NCBI GenBank assembly: GCA_958298945.1
Contig: OY282605.1
Location: forward strand, 1,263,811 to 1,327,810
Direction: 5' to 3'
Origin: Atherix ibis
Lineage: Eukaryota; Arthropoda; Insecta; Diptera; Athericidae
DNA: 64,000 nt
The notes beneath the pieces are model-generated. The model worked only from the letters and a program-made list of their open reading frames with translations, did not search any database and was not told where the DNA came from. The translations under genes and the position numbers were made by a program. This document shows, one piece after another, positions 50,967 through 63,876 of this stretch (position 1 is the first letter of the stretch; every line of letters begins with the position of its first letter).

Positions 50967-53900
50967 TCAAAAATCGACAACTTCCATTTTGAATGGTTTC
51001 TTACTGTTGGGAACGGCAAGACTGTTATTAATTGCTTTTCTATTATTTAACATTGTTGGCGGTTCATCTTCATCGGAATCGCTTCGCATTCCTATTAATC
51101 CACCCAATGCTGGACCACTGAAATCATCGTCGTCGTTCTATATGGGAAAATTTATTTAAAATACATTTATTAGTGACTTCTTTTTTTCTAAAAATTTTAC
51201 ACTTTAAAAATTCTGAATAGAAAAATATAATTTTTATAGGCAAAATATATAATTTTTTTTTGCAGCAATAGCAGCGGCATTTTTTATTAAAAAAAAAATT
51301 GAAAAATATTTCTTTTTATAATTTTATATCTTAACTATGAATAATTTAAAATTCAACTAGATTGATTGTTAAAAATAACAAAAATTCGTTATTTTCATGC
51401 ACACCACATTCAAATGCTTAAAACACGCTTTTGAATTCATGCAAGAAAAGCTCTTTTGCTTTTTTCGTTTTCTTTATCTAAATATAGTGAATTAAACTTA
51501 AAATTAAATAAATACAATAAATTACAATTATTAGATACTCGTATGCTAAGCAATAATCAATTTCTAATGCAGTAATTTTAAATTTTTCATATAACTTCTA
51601 ATATTGAATCAATTTAAAGAGATCCTCCCTCCATGGGAGCAATTATATTAAAAATATTATTTATTAAATTTTCAATTTGTTGTAGAAATAAACTGTTTGT
51701 TTTTGTCCTTTTAACTTTTATCAATCATAAGTATGTCAGGTTGAATACTGGATTTAAATTTCGCGCCATTTTATTGTTTTGTGGTTGGCAGAATTGGTTT
51801 TTTGTTGTTGCAAATGTCACATTTGACCGTTGTAATTGGTTGAAATGGAACAATGAATTTTTATTGTTAAAACAATGCATTTTTATTGGTTCTATTATAT
51901 ATCGGCTAAATGTAACAAGTGAATCTCATATTCTGAATCAATTGAGAAAACCGAACCGATGCTGGCTGCAGCTTCTTATAGCCAGTAACGTAGTATACGA
52001 TCAGCAGATAATATCGCCAGAATGGAGGGAAATGTTACCGAAAACCAGAGAATTTGATGAATAATGGTTCACTTACATACAATTTAAATAATGCAAAAGT
52101 TAAAGCTTAATGATCATTTGCAATGTTGAGAGTTTATCTGCTGGACTTTAGAGCAGTCCAACTTAGATCATTATTTTAGCAAAAAAATCATCTTTTAAGA
52201 CGAGGTGCATTTTCATCTTGACAGTCTCGTAAATAAGTAGAATGATCAGGTCTGGGGTTTGGAAAATTCTTACGAGATTCATGAATCTCAAAAACTTACT
52301 GCTTAGTATGGTTTTTAATTTGGAAGGCTCACAGCAATGCGATTACAGTCAATGGTGCTGGGCTTCGACACAAGATTCTGGAGTTTCTTTTGCTGGCATC
52401 AATAGAGAACGTATGGACCTCAATCAAATGTTCTATTAAGAAGACAGTTGCCTCATGTCATACAACTGCAGAAATGATTACTTTAGTGGCAAAAACTTTT
52501 CCAGAGCATTTCAATCTCAAGAGAGTCGAAGGTCAATTGGCGAGGTAGATCTTGCGTTTTACCCCCTCGACTGCGTTTTACCCCCTCGATGAAGGGGGTG
52601 ATCTGTTTTCAAATGAACCGTGTGGCCAAAATTGAAATGTTAAAATCTTTTGTCACTATCAGTTGTATTCAGTAATATTTGCGATTTATTCATGGAAAGT
52701 TATACGCCTCAAAAAACTTGAAAATTATCCGAATTTTTAATCAAAATTATTCTTCTTCAATTGCAATTTATCGTGCACTCCTTTAATTTATGATCATCAT
52801 AATCGGTCTAGTGTGGAACGTTTTAAACGTAATCTTTTGTTTTTTGGGTTCCAGTAAAACAAAGGTTGGGTATAAGTGACCAGAATATAAACATTGATAA
52901 AGACACAAATTTATCAATGTCAAGGGACTGTCTGCCCCAACAACATGGCTTATTTTACTGTTGGATTTGAGCTTACATCCTTTTACAAAATTCTTATCAC
53001 AGAAGCATTGAAGCTGTTGGACCATTGTAAGCCCCGTGAATTTTCTAATTTTATTCTGAAACAACTTGAAAATGGAGTTGATTTTTTCAAGAAACAAATC
53101 TTTCTAAAACAACTTCTCATATGAGGCGCGTTTTCATTTTTCTGGATCGGTGAAAAAACAAAATTGTCGTTACACTGGGCTGAAGCCAATACACAAATTA
53201 TTCACGAGGAACTTTTTACATACAGAAAAGGTACCCGTTTGGTGTGGTTTATTATCAGTCCTATTTTTTTTCAAAATGAGGAAGGATCAGCCGTTACTAT
53301 CAAGTGAGTGGTAAAGATCGATGATAACGAATTTTTTGTCTCCTGAATTGGAAGATATTGATTTAACGAATATGTGCGGTTATTTGATGACAATAAACCA
53401 GCAACCATTGATGCAATAAAATTGAATATTGAACGGCAAATACGTGAAATAAGGCCGGATTTATTGCACAAGGTGGCCAAAAATTGGAACCATCGTATTC
53501 GGTTCTGTAAACGGAGCAGAGGCGGCCATGTTTTTATTTTTGACAGATCACACGTGACATGGGAAGCTTACCCCTTTATACATTGATAGCAACATGATTA
53601 CACTATGTGATAAAATACGTTTTTTAGGACTTTACCTGGAGAAGCGATTAACATGGAACCCACATACTAGACTTAAAAAACTTCAAGCTACTAGACGTTA
53701 TCTACAAATTTTTAGACTACTGGACAAATGCTCGAAACAAACAATAGAAAGTAAACTTTTAATATACAATATAAATTAGAAAGCAAATTTGGACATATGG
53801 AATTGAATTTTGGGGTTCAACGAAACGTTCCAATTCCTATCGCGTCCAGGCCTTATAATCTAAGATCCTCCGTAAAATTGTTTACGCTTCCTTTTATGTT

Positions 53901-56900
53901 AATACATCATAATCCAATCGTTCCCTTTCTTCAGGACCTGTGCATTTCCCGCTATCGAAAATTTCACTCCCGTTAATTCTATCATAATAATCCACTTGTG
54001 AGAAAATTGTCCTGTACTGCCTTTTCCGAAAACACACATCGAAGACCTAAAAGACAATGGCCTAGAGATTTTGTTGAGGAATCTAATTTCCGTTAGTTAA
54101 AATGTTATGTAAATCTGCTTGTTCAAATACAATTGTAGTTGCAGATAATAAAAGAAGAAAAAAAAGCTTGGTAAATTCGTAAGTTCAAGTTGAGAAAAAT
54201 TACTACGAGTCTATAGAAAACATCCCAGATTATATGGATAAGTTTTTCGATGGCATGAATCATTTTTAGAGGTCCAAAAAGCATTGGACGATGAAAATCG
54301 AAAATGGGACACTAGTGAGGAGTGTTCTGAGGTAAGACTTTGATTAATCTTGAAGCTGATGAAAGGCTCAAAAATAGGATTTACGTCGGATAGGACATTG
54401 CAGACACTTGGTTACTATACCATGACAACGTCTCCTATCATACGCCCACCTTCATCAATTGATCCCAGCCGCCGAGACATTTTTGTGTTCCTGAATATAC
54501 AAAAATACTTGAAAGGATGTCATCTTAGTACTGTCGATAATATGTAAAGGAGCATAGCCGAGTAGTTGAATGCACCTCCACTTGAAAACTTCCAGCACTG
54601 CTAATAAGAGTGGAAACCACAACTCCAATGTATAGCTGCCCAAGGGGAACTACAATGAAGGGTCTGACTTTGATATATCGAGAGATTTGTTTGCTGTTTG
54701 ATTTTTCGTTTTTATTTTTGACAGATCAAGCATGACACGTGTCAAAGTCAAAAGCGTTCAGTTAGCATTATGGAAAGACTTATACCCAAACAACGCTTAC
54801 AAATTATTGAACTTTATTATTCAAAACTAAAAGCACTAGTTTTTAATATTGTACCGTATTCAAAAAGCCCCCTTAAATAAGATGCTGCTGACATTGCACT
54901 TTTATTGCAGTTGACGTAAATATTAGGTTGTCCGGAAAGTAATTTTTTTCCCAACAGAGAATATTTATTTTGATAGCTGACAAGGTTTGCTTGAGAAAAA
55001 ATTCGATTGATTCTGCAAAGTAGTTTTTGGTTGATACCCTTTTAAATATGGAAAGTGAAAAACAGAATTTTCGGCATATTTTACTTTTTTACTATAGAAA
55101 AGATAAAAATGTTGTTCAAGCAAGAAACAAATTATCCGATGTGTATGGAAAAGATGTGTTAAGTGAGCCCCAATGCCAAAACTGGTTTGGAAAATGTCGA
55201 TCCCGCAATTTTGATCTCGAAGATGCACCACGTTCTGGAAGTCCAGTTGAAGCTGATGAAGACACAATAAAGGCATTAATTGATGCAAACCGGCGAATAA
55301 TAAATCCTGAGATCCCTGAAAGATTAAATTTATCGAATTCGACCGTTCATGATCATTTGAAACGCCTAGGTTTAATCTCAAAGCTCGACATATGAGTTCC
55401 TCATCTTGTTACGGTACAAAAATTTGTGCCATCGTATTGACGTTTGTGATTTACTTCTCAAACGCCAAGAAAATGATCCATTTTTTAAGCGTATCATCAC
55501 TGAGGACGAGAAATGGGTTGTCTACAACAATGTTAAGTGCAAAAAATCCTGGAGTAGAAAAGATGAGCCGGATCAAAGTACTTCGAAAGCCAATAGTCAT
55601 CAAAAAAAGGTTATTCTATCTGTTTGGTGGGATTTCAAAAGAATCGTTCATTTTGAGCTTCTACGGAGCAACACAATGATCAATTCTGAAGTGTACTATC
55701 AATCAGTTGGACAAATTGAATGATTCACTTAAAAAAAAGGCCAGAACTGGTCAATAGGAAAGGTATAGTGTTGCAACAGGATAATTCGAAACCACATACA
55801 CGTTTGACCACTCGGCAGAAGCTTTTAGAGCTTGGATGGGATATACTGCCATGCCCACCATACACTCCAGATCTCTACAAAATTTTATATATGGTAAAAC
55901 GTTTCATTCAAATGAGGAGGTAAAAAATCACTTTGATCAGTTGTTTGCCAGCAAAGAACAAAAATTTTATAAGCGTGGAATCATACTACTGCCAGAAAGA
56001 TGACAAAACGTATTGGATCAGACTGGACAATATTTAATTGAATAAAATATTAATTCATTATAAGAAAATCGTCTTTCATTTTTATAAAAAAAACGAAATT
56101 ACCTTCCGAACAACCCAATATAACGCATATTTTGACAGATTTTCATATCCAGGGTCTTCTACGTATATAATCTATGTATAGATGGGCTTGTTTATGATAG
56201 ATATCACGTCACTTGCAGTCTACACATTTTCTCTACAACCGATCGCATAAGAATATATTTTACAGTGGAGAGTTTTGAAAAGAGTAGGAAGATATGATCC
56301 TTATTCTAAGTGAACTACCATAAAACAAAAGTACTCGAATTTTATAATTTTTCTGTGTTTTTTTTTGGAAATTTTAAAACCAAACACTTAAAAATGTTTC
56401 ATGTGAACATATTATTCTTTTTGAAATTCGACAAGTCATTGTCCAAATTGATCAGACTATCTGCAAACATTCCGCTTAAAATTTTGTCATAAGGCTGGCC
56501 GATCATTTGACCAATCTAATTTCTCATTTTCAAAATCGTCGAATAATCTATTTGAAGATATTAAAAAAAAAATTCAATTGATTCAAATACAAAAAGTATT
56601 GTTTTATTTGAAAATAAAATCCGCCATTCCATCTGGGAGGACGCACATATTTGAGTATATCAGCCAATATTGAACGTAAAGCAATTTGGTATATATTTTT
56701 AGCAGGCGAATAAAAGCTGCCAAAAACAAACAACACACAAAAGAATAAAAATATTATTTAAAACAATAAATCAAAAGATATAAGAAACAAACACAAAAGA
56801 AAAAATGCATCTTTTTATTTAACTGAACATGCAATATTTTTTTTAGCAATAATACATTTAAATACAACAAATAATAATGAACAAAAATAAATTCAAATCA

Positions 56901-59900
56901 AAATACAATAATAAAAAAATTGTTGGTCTGTTTTGCAAAGAGTTGGATGCATGCGAAAATTGTTATATAATAAATTTTATTAAATGTTATATAAGAGAAT
57001 GAAAAATTGATTTGATTAATTACCCATTGAATATGTAGTTGTTAATAGTTTTTTAGTATTGTCATGTGTTTTTATGTAATTTATATCATTTTATTTGCTA
57101 ACGTTAAGATGCTTCGATTATGAGTCGAATGATTCTCATCTCATTGATTTGGTTTTTTGTCCTCTCGATTTGAATTTATGCTCTTTTATTTTTTTAATTA
57201 ACTTTTAAATTAAATTTTTACTGATTTTACCATTTAACGAGTATATAAAAGCAAACGATTGTATCAATTTTGCCATTAATTTGTTTTTTCTTCAAGCCGA
57301 AATGGGAAGAAAGAAAAAAACAAATTTTTTGGTATTTATTTTTTAAAATAATCGTTATGGTTTTTGAAATTGCAAATTGTGCATTTTTGTAATTGCTCCC
57401 GTCTTTAAATCACCACCACCGTCACCATTATCACCAAAGAAAGTAGTAGTTAACTTATTTCCGTACGGTTATAATGCTAATAACAATAAGAATGATTGTA
57501 CACACTTTTGCCCAATTCTCGACAATTCACAGCCATCTTTGTGAATTGTGCCGTACTAGCGATGAACTTTTCTCCGGTATTTTCCGTCTGTTTGGAGAAA
57601 GTGTGTCGGCGGCTGATTAGATTTGAATGGCTTCGTATATAGGTGACTAATGTACAAATTTTTATCGAGTGCTGTCTAATCGTGTATTAAACAAGTCAAG
57701 CATCCTTGTTTAGTGGCATGTGCAATAGTATTTGTTGTGTTTTCCCAGTTCTCTAAATCAATCTCTTATCTCTTATCATCATCGATGGTTCTTGTCTGGC
57801 TGCTGTCAAACGGTTTGAAATTTTTCCGTTGCCATTTTATTTCTCTCTCTCCATAATATCTTTTTCCCTCCGTCGCCATTTTTTTTTCTCTCTCTCCTGG
57901 GATCATTATGACATGCTGCTGGACTTGCTTTTCTATTAATTTTAATTCTATGCAAAAATGTACATATTTTTGGTTTTAGATTCAATTTAGTTTCAGTTGT
58001 TTTGTTGTTTTTTTTTATTATTATTTTGTATAGATAAAGTAATATGCGAAATTATTATTATTATTATTATTATTATATTATTAACAGAAATAAATAATAA
58101 TTGATTATTGTTGGAGTTTTTAGAAAATTAAAGATGCAATCGCAGTTAGACGACAGTTGTTGCAATCGTTGTTGTTCGATTATATTTTTTCATTGATCCT
58201 ATAACTTTTGAATAAAATTTTTATGTAAAAGAAATATCTTTTTCCGAATTAAAAACTTTTTTGCAATTTTCTAATTGTGATTGATATTATTTACTGAATG
58301 ATTATTCAGTATGAATTCTTTCTGTTTCTAATCTTTTCGATTGCATATTTTGTGTGTTTTTTTTCTGTTTCGTGCGTTTATAAATTTGTGTTTTTGTGTT
58401 CGTCTTTTTTTTGAAGATTTTTCTAATTATTTTTTTTTCTAGCAAAATCTATTGGTTTTCACCAAATTACTGTGTATACGAGGTTCGTTAAAAAAGTATC
58501 GCGAATTTTGAATTTCCGCGTGTTATGTATATTCAATTTTCGATTTTTTTTTGGCGTTATGTCTCACTTACCCCGACAAGTTCGGCCATTTTGAATGTTC
58601 AGTTAATTTTTGACAGCTGCTTTGCTTGCACGTGTTTTGGTTCGTCTTCGATTTTTGTCCATTCCAAAAAATGGATCAAAGAATCTGTTTCGGGAACAAG
58701 AAAAGGTTGCAGGGAGCTAGATCTGGGGAATAAAAATTCGCGCACAAGCAACGATGCGTGAGCCGTTTTTTGCTCTTCCACAAATCCGGGAGTTTCTGGC
58801 GGATTGCTTTGCGCAACTTGCGCACAACTTGTAGGTAATATTCTCTATTGATCGTTCTACCCTGTGGCAAGAACTTATGATGCACCACGCCCCTGCAATC
58901 GAAGGAATCTGTAAGCAAAACCTTCACATTCGACTGAACTTGGTGCGCTTTTTTCGGTTTTGGCTCGTGCGGCAGCTTCCATTGGGATGATTGGGCTTTG
59001 GTTTCCACGTCATAACCATAACTCCATGATTCGTCACCAGTTATGACCCTCTGGAGCAAATTTGGGTCGTCGCGGACAGAGTCCAACAGCTCCTTAGCAA
59101 TGTTAATGCGATGTTGTTTTTGGTCGAAAATGAGCAAAAATCGAAGACGAGCCGAAATACGTGCAAGCAAAGTAGCTGTCAAAAATTAGCTCAACATTCA
59201 AAATGGCCGAACTTGTGGGCATAAATGAGAGACATGAGTACCAACATAACGCCACAAAAAATCGAAAATCGAACATACGGAACCCGCGGAAATTCAAAAT
59301 TCAAGATACTTTTTTAACAGACCTCGTATTTCGATAAGAAAAACAATATTTTTTATTGTTGGTTTTTGTTGATTCGAATTAATAGTGAACGAAACAAAAT
59401 AACTTCAAGATGAGAAAATCAATTTAAAAGACAAGAAAAAATCTATTTGCTTTTTGTATCTTTTGGATAATAGGAGAAAAAAATACCAATTAAAATTGAC
59501 AAGAAACATGTGTATTTTGATTATTATTATTATTATTATTATTCGTTTGGAAATTGTTTTTGTTTTGTAAATTTATTTTATTTTTATTGTCCCGGAACCA
59601 GAACATATAACAATATCACTTTGAAATATTTCGTTTTTGCCTTCTGTTTGATTTATTTTATTATGAAAGAATTTTAAAAATAAACTTACTAGGAGAATCT
59701 AGTTTCTGTATTCAATAAATTGCTCCCTAGTTGTATATATAAAATATTTTATTTTTTACCAAATAATATAAATTAATAAGAAATTAATAGAGAAAAAGAT
59801 TGCCAGTGAAAAATATTTATAGTGATATTGTTATTAGTTTTGATTTATAAACGAAAAAGTAATGGTTTCTCATTTACGTAAAATGTTGACAAAAATTTTA

Positions 59901-62900
59901 CGTAAATTGGGCAAAGAAAACAATAATGAAAATAGGAAGGGAAAAAAAACTTTTATTTTTGTTTTATGGAAATAATTTTGTTAACTTACATCGAAATCTC
60001 CAATCGTGAAACGCGTCGCCGTCAGTGAATCTTGCGGTGGCAAATCTGGGCTTATTGCCTTTAACATGAGTTAATATGTTGTAAGCACATCGAGATAAAT
60101 GGGAATTATTTAAATTTTGTTAGTAATCTATTAACTATTATTAATAATGTATGGATTTTTGTTTTGTTTTTATTAAAGAACATTAAATGGATGAATTTTC
60201 AACAATTGATAATATTACGTTCAAACAAATAAATGTGTTTTCAAATTTAAAAAAATGTCAAAACAAACAATTAATTACAACGAAAAAACAAATGGCTTTC
60301 TTAGACAGCGGTGCTTTTAGTTGAAGCCTATTTACGGACACTATTTTTACTTAAAAAAAATCATAAATTAAAAGAACTAAATTTTCTGCTTTCGTACAAT
60401 TTCAAATAAAATACAATTTTTTTTAAAAATAATAGAAAAAAACCCATTTTTTTTGCATAAACTCATTTGGATGATAATTTAAAAAAAAAATAATAAACAA
60501 ATAATATGCCTCGTACAATATTCTGTATATGAAAGCATGTGTTCGTAATAAATAAAGCTTCTTTAGTTGTTATTGTTTTTTTTCCTTCTTATAAAACATA
60601 AAAAATATTATTAGTTATACTGTTTTTTTTTTTTTTTTAATTTTCATAAATAACAAAATAGACTGTTTACAGTTGTTTAAATATTTGCTCCATTTTTTTT
60701 GGTGAATAATTATTTTTTTGGTATTATAACAACTTTCTATAAATAAAAAGCCCAAAGGATCTTTAAGATTAGAGCACTTACGTCATCTTCGTCGATCATT
60801 TCTTTGGTTGATGCTGTTGTCTCGTTACGGCGAATCGATCCTTGATGAATATCAATATCAACTGCCAGACATTGGAATCGTCTCAGTAGAAATACAATTG
60901 GCATTGGCAAAACACTGGCAAGGATCATGGATACCGCAATACCCATTACCCAAGGTGGATAATCGGTAGCTTTGGATTTTCCCTGTAAAAACAAAAAAAA
61001 TGTGTTTGTGTCAAAATAAAATGTACAGCTTCCATTAGGTTTTTTTTTGTGCTATTTTTTAAAATAAGAAAAGATTTATTCAATTTGTATTTTGGAAAGT
61101 AAAGTTACATGGAACATACCAGGTGTATAAGCTTAAATCCGCTATTTTTATTCAAAAAACCCATGTTTTATCTCATAGAAAGCAAAAACAAATTTATTAA
61201 ACGTACTTGCCCTCGCTAGCTAAACATTTTTCCCATTTCTCGGGCAATTTGTGGATACCACGCCAAAAAATCCTTCCTTTTCGAGGCAAACCACTCATTA
61301 AGCCATTTTCGGACGTCCTCGAAAGAATCGAAGTGCTGCTCAGCGAGCGCGTGATCCATCGACGAGCGCGTAGTTTCGGACCATTTTTGACGTGTGCGAT
61401 GGTGCGTTGTTATAGAGAAAAATCAGCTTGTCATGTCTTTGTTAATAATCCGTCCTTTTTCACGGTGCAATTAGATCAGTTGTTGGTGGTAGCGGTGGGC
61501 ATACCCTGCTGATCCCACAAAACGCACAGCATCTTCTTCCGTCCGAAGCGATTTGGTCTTGGGGAACATGTTGATGGTTGGCCGGGATCAACCCTGGATT
61601 TCTTGCGTTTAAGATTCTCGAAATATATCCACTTTTCATCGCCTGTCACAATCCGATGCACGAACGACTTTCTTTTTTGTCTGGCGAGCAAGATTTCGCA
61701 TGTGTTTTGGCATCATGCGAAATCTGCCTATCGTTCAATTCATGCGGCACTCATTTTCCGATCTTTTCAATCTTCCCAATAGCACGCAGACGCATGGAAA
61801 TGGCTGATTGAGTAACACCCAATTCCTCCGCGAGCATTTTTTACGATTGCGTATCGTCTTCGTCCAAAAGAGCCCCCAATTGATAGTCCTCAACCTTTCT
61901 AGGCCGATTTTCACGCTTCTTCTCCCACAAGTCAAAATTGCCGTCTTTGAACCGACGAAACCAATCTCGGCACGTTGTTTCTGATAAAGCATTGGCACTA
62001 TAGGCCTTCATAAGCATTCGATACGATTTGGCAGCCGATTTCATCAAATTGAAGCAGAAAAGCAGAGCTTCCCGTATATGCTCTTTTTCTGGCACAAAAC
62101 TAGACATGATTACCAAAGGAAAAATGTATGTTGTTGTACGAAATTGCTGACAAAGTGTGCTGATTAATGTTGACAGATGTCAAACTCATAAAAAAAGTAT
62201 GGCGTGTCCATGGTAGCTTAATACGCTCACTCACGCCATCTATTAGTAAACAGCGGATTTAAGCTTATACATGTGGTGTTAAAAATTTTTTGATTTTTTA
62301 GAAAATTTTATTTTATTATATTACTGAGACGATCTTGCCATTATAAATGGAATATTTATTCATTATTCCCCATTAGACTTTCTATATGACTCGATCTTTT
62401 GAGACAATTTTTGATGAGTTTTTCGCACATTTCAGGCTGTAATTCGGCCATTACTTGATGGACGTTGGTTTTGTAAATCCGCTAAAGTCAGTGTAAATAC
62501 GATCTTTTATGTAGTTGTATCCAAAGGCGTTAAATTGCACGATTTTGGAGCTTAATTGACATCATTGAACTTGTAAATTATGTGTCCTTAGAACTTTTTG
62601 CGCAATAAAGATAAAATTTGCCTTTTAGTGTGACACTGTTTTGTTAAAATCATATGTAGTCCAGATTAAAATCTTCAAATTCAGTATAAAAAAACTCGGG
62701 TATCATTCACCTATAGTACTTAGAATTGATGGTAATGGTCTGTCCTTCTTCATTTTCAGCCCAAATTACAGACAAGATCACTTTTTCTTTGATATAATAG
62801 CTTCTTTACAGTTACTTGTGGGTTTTCAAAGCCCCATTTATGATAATTTTGCTTACTGACGTATCAACCGAGGGGGAACTGAGCCTCATCGTTCGAAAGA

Positions 62901-63876
62901 ACTCGAAACGCGGTTACCGTAGAATTACTATATTTTTTATTTTAAAATGGCAATTTTCTATCTAACCAAATACTATTTTGAAAAAGATTTTTTGTATAAA
63001 AACTTTCAAATAATAATATTATACTTTCCAAATTACAAAATGAATAACTCTTTATGATATTAGTTCAGAAGTACCTCTGTGGCATCCCATCGACTGTATG
63101 TGGGATTTTGTACAAACATGAATACCATCGATGATACAAGAATGCAAGTCATAATGATTGGGCCAATAAATCGCCAAGTCAGTTGCCAATATAAACCAGG
63201 TCGGTAGCCTGTCATCTGATAAATGTCTTCAGTAAATCTGAAACAAAAATCGTAAGGATTTATGAAAAAAAATGTTTGTTAATAAATTTCTGGCTGATTT
63301 ACTTGTTGTAGCCATAAATGTATATAACGGCAATCATTTCCAAAAGTGCAACAACGACTAGACCGATTGTTCCGGCGAATGAATCGAACATCGTCAACCA
63401 GTATTCTCCAGCTCCAGTGCAGAAAATAAAACCAACAAAGAAACAGAATACACAGACAGCGGCCGTTACATATTGTTTCTTAACACGTTTCACTATTTCG
63501 ATATCGAATAGAGTGCAAAGCATTCCTTCCAGGATACCAATCTGTGATCCCAAGCCCAACGACAGCAGCATCATAAAGAATATAACCGCCCAAAAAGGAG
63601 CTCCGGGCAATTCGACTATTGCCTGTGTGAAAACTATAAAGGCCAGACCAGTCCCTTCTGCTGCCTATAATCAAAATTTCATAAATAATTCAAATTTTTC
63701 TTATCCATATGAGATAATATTTTTTCCATCTTACGTTATCCAGTTGATTCGATAAGCTACACTCTCCAAGCTCGGGCAACGTTGTCGTATTAAATGTTTT
63801 CATCATCTCATTATACGCCTCATCAGTAATATTTTTTGATGCAATCAAGTCGTGCTCAAATAGAATCGCCTTGTTT
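50967..63876 (-). CDS. SLC6-family Na+/Cl--coupled transporter, C-terminal 368 residues (5' end outside window)
   Basis: Exons on the minus strand are 63876-63735, 63664-63303, 63237-63075, 60982-60782, 60058-59990 and 51137-50967; all borders are GT/AG and phases agree, with stop TGA at 50969-50967. Exons one and two give extracellular loop 4 and TM8-10 (GTGLAFIVFTQAIVELPGAP, GLGSQIGILEGML, AGEYWLTMFDSFAGTIGL). Exon three gives TM11 (FTEDIYQMTGYRPGLYWQLT) and exon four TM12 (PPWVMGIAVSMILASVLPMP). The rest is an acidic cytosolic tail ending FKMEVVDF. GTGLAFIVFT resembles the amino-acid (B0AT-like) branch and insect orphan transporters such as bedraggled; the substrate is not decided. TM1-7, including the substrate and most sodium-site residues, lie beyond the right edge. 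Confidence 0.9.
51138..52179. other. SLC6 last intron, distal end
   Basis: A plus-strand open frame at 51633-52064 (143 codons) runs antisense to the gene. It is Phe/Leu-rich at first and ends ISPEWREMLPKTREFDE; I recognise no family. The rest is AT-rich. Confidence 0.4.
52180..52620 (+). mobile_element. DD41D-type transposase relic
   Basis: Plus-strand frames read DEVHFHLDSLVNK, then CHTTAEMITLVAKTFPEHFN, matching the DEAHFH..VNK and ATCHTA blocks of the 28.5-kb copy. Stops and deletions are present. Confidence 0.65.
52890..53580 (+). mobile_element. DD41D-type transposase relic, core deleted
   Basis: It gives ILKQLENGVDFFKKQIF, KQNCRYTGLKP, then NEEGSAVTI, and after a deletion DDNKPATIDAIKLNIERQIR and NWNHRIRFCKRSRGGHV. 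The DGATCHT...CDLTPLD segment holding two catalytic Asp residues is gone. Confidence 0.7.
53590..54135 (+). mobile_element. Jockey-like LINE, C-terminal RT relic
   Basis: It reads IRFLGLYLEKRLTWNPHTRL, LQATRRYLQIFRLLDK and IESKLLIYN, then shifts frame through FGHMELNFGV and NPLVRKL, the post-RT region of Jockey elements. Confidence 0.75.
54250..54665 (+). mobile_element. Mariner relic
   Basis: It includes RTLQTLGYYTMTTSPIIRPP, FVFLNIQKYLKGCHLSTVDN and a C-terminal block (NFQHC..EWKPQLQCIAAQG) like that at 1916-1985. The catalytic residues are changed. Confidence 0.6.
54680..54865 (+). mobile_element. DD41D-type element, 5' end fragment
   Basis: It matches 39640-39740: TTTTTGACAGAT, ACACGTG..TCAAAGTCAAAAG and TTAGCA, then MERLIPKQRLQIIELYYSKL, the transposase start. 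Confidence 0.65.
54923..56118 (+). mobile_element. Mariner element, 1196 bp, inactive
   Basis: TIRs TTAGGTTGTCCGGAAAGTAA / TTGGGTTGTTCGGAAGGTAA are flanked by TA (54921-54922, 56119-56120). The transposase starts at MESEKQNFRHILLFYYRKDK (55048), continues through the helix-turn-helix region (LSNSTVHDHLKRLGLIS), frameshifts near 55395, then gives ITEDEKWVVYNNVKCKKSW (first Asp) and QQDNSKPHTR (second Asp). After PYTPDL a short deletion removes the third catalytic Asp and changes frame; the tail KNHFDQLFASKEQKFYKRG follows to a TAA after LIE. It lies in the SLC6 last intron, antisense to that gene. Confidence 0.9.
56121..58478. other. SLC6 last intron, no element recognised
   Basis: AT-rich intron DNA with T-tracts, a (TTA)n run at 58050-58075 and pyrimidine runs near 57840-57900. 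No frame is recognised. Confidence 0.5.
58050..58075. repeat. (TTA)n microsatellite
   Basis: ATT repeat, imperfect at its right end. Confidence 0.85.
58479..59326 (-). mobile_element. Long-TIR mariner, copy 3 (in SLC6 intron)
   Basis: An 848-bp element flanked by TA (58477-58478, 59327-59328); outer TIR CGAGG(T)TCGTTAAAAAAGTA. It has the same ~190-bp inverted ends as copies 1 and 2. The minus strand keeps a 168-codon open frame with [19 protein letters not shown] (first Asp). The segment with the second Asp is deleted, and the third is Asn ([15 protein letters not shown]). The transposase is inactive and lacks its DNA-binding part. Confidence 0.88.
59327..59989. other. SLC6 last intron, proximal end
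   Basis: AT-rich, with an (ATT)n run at 59519-59543; nothing else is seen. Confidence 0.5.
60059..60781. other. SLC6 intron between the TM12 exon and the tail exon
   Basis: AT-rich intron; no element recognised. Confidence 0.55.
61119..62275 (-). mobile_element. Mauritiana-type (Mos1-like) mariner, 1157 bp, inactive
   Basis: TIRs share TGTATAAGCTTAAATCCGCT at both ends. The minus-strand transposase starts MSSFVPEKEHIREALLFCFN (62107), runs to LGALLDEDDTQS, then TAA; the frame resumes with KMLAEELGVTQSAISMRLRA and a TGA before VPHEL. Another frame has VTGDEKWIYFENLKRKKS (first Asp). The middle of the catalytic domain and second Asp region are partly deleted, but KLIFLYNNAPSHTS-like text survives (Asp to Asn). 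It lies in the SLC6 intron before the TM12 exon. Confidence 0.85.
62340..62880 (-). mobile_element. DD41D-type transposase relic in SLC6 intron
   Basis: Minus-strand frames give ENEEGQTITINSKYYR, IPEFFYTEFEDFNLDYI, then after a gap VMAELQPEMCEKLIKNCLKR, in the order of the 28.5-kb copy but very diverged and with stops. Confidence 0.55.

Noticed and set aside
51633..52064. 143-codon open frame antisense in the SLC6 intron
   Set aside because: No family recognised; low-complexity Phe/Leu start. Kept only as a note.
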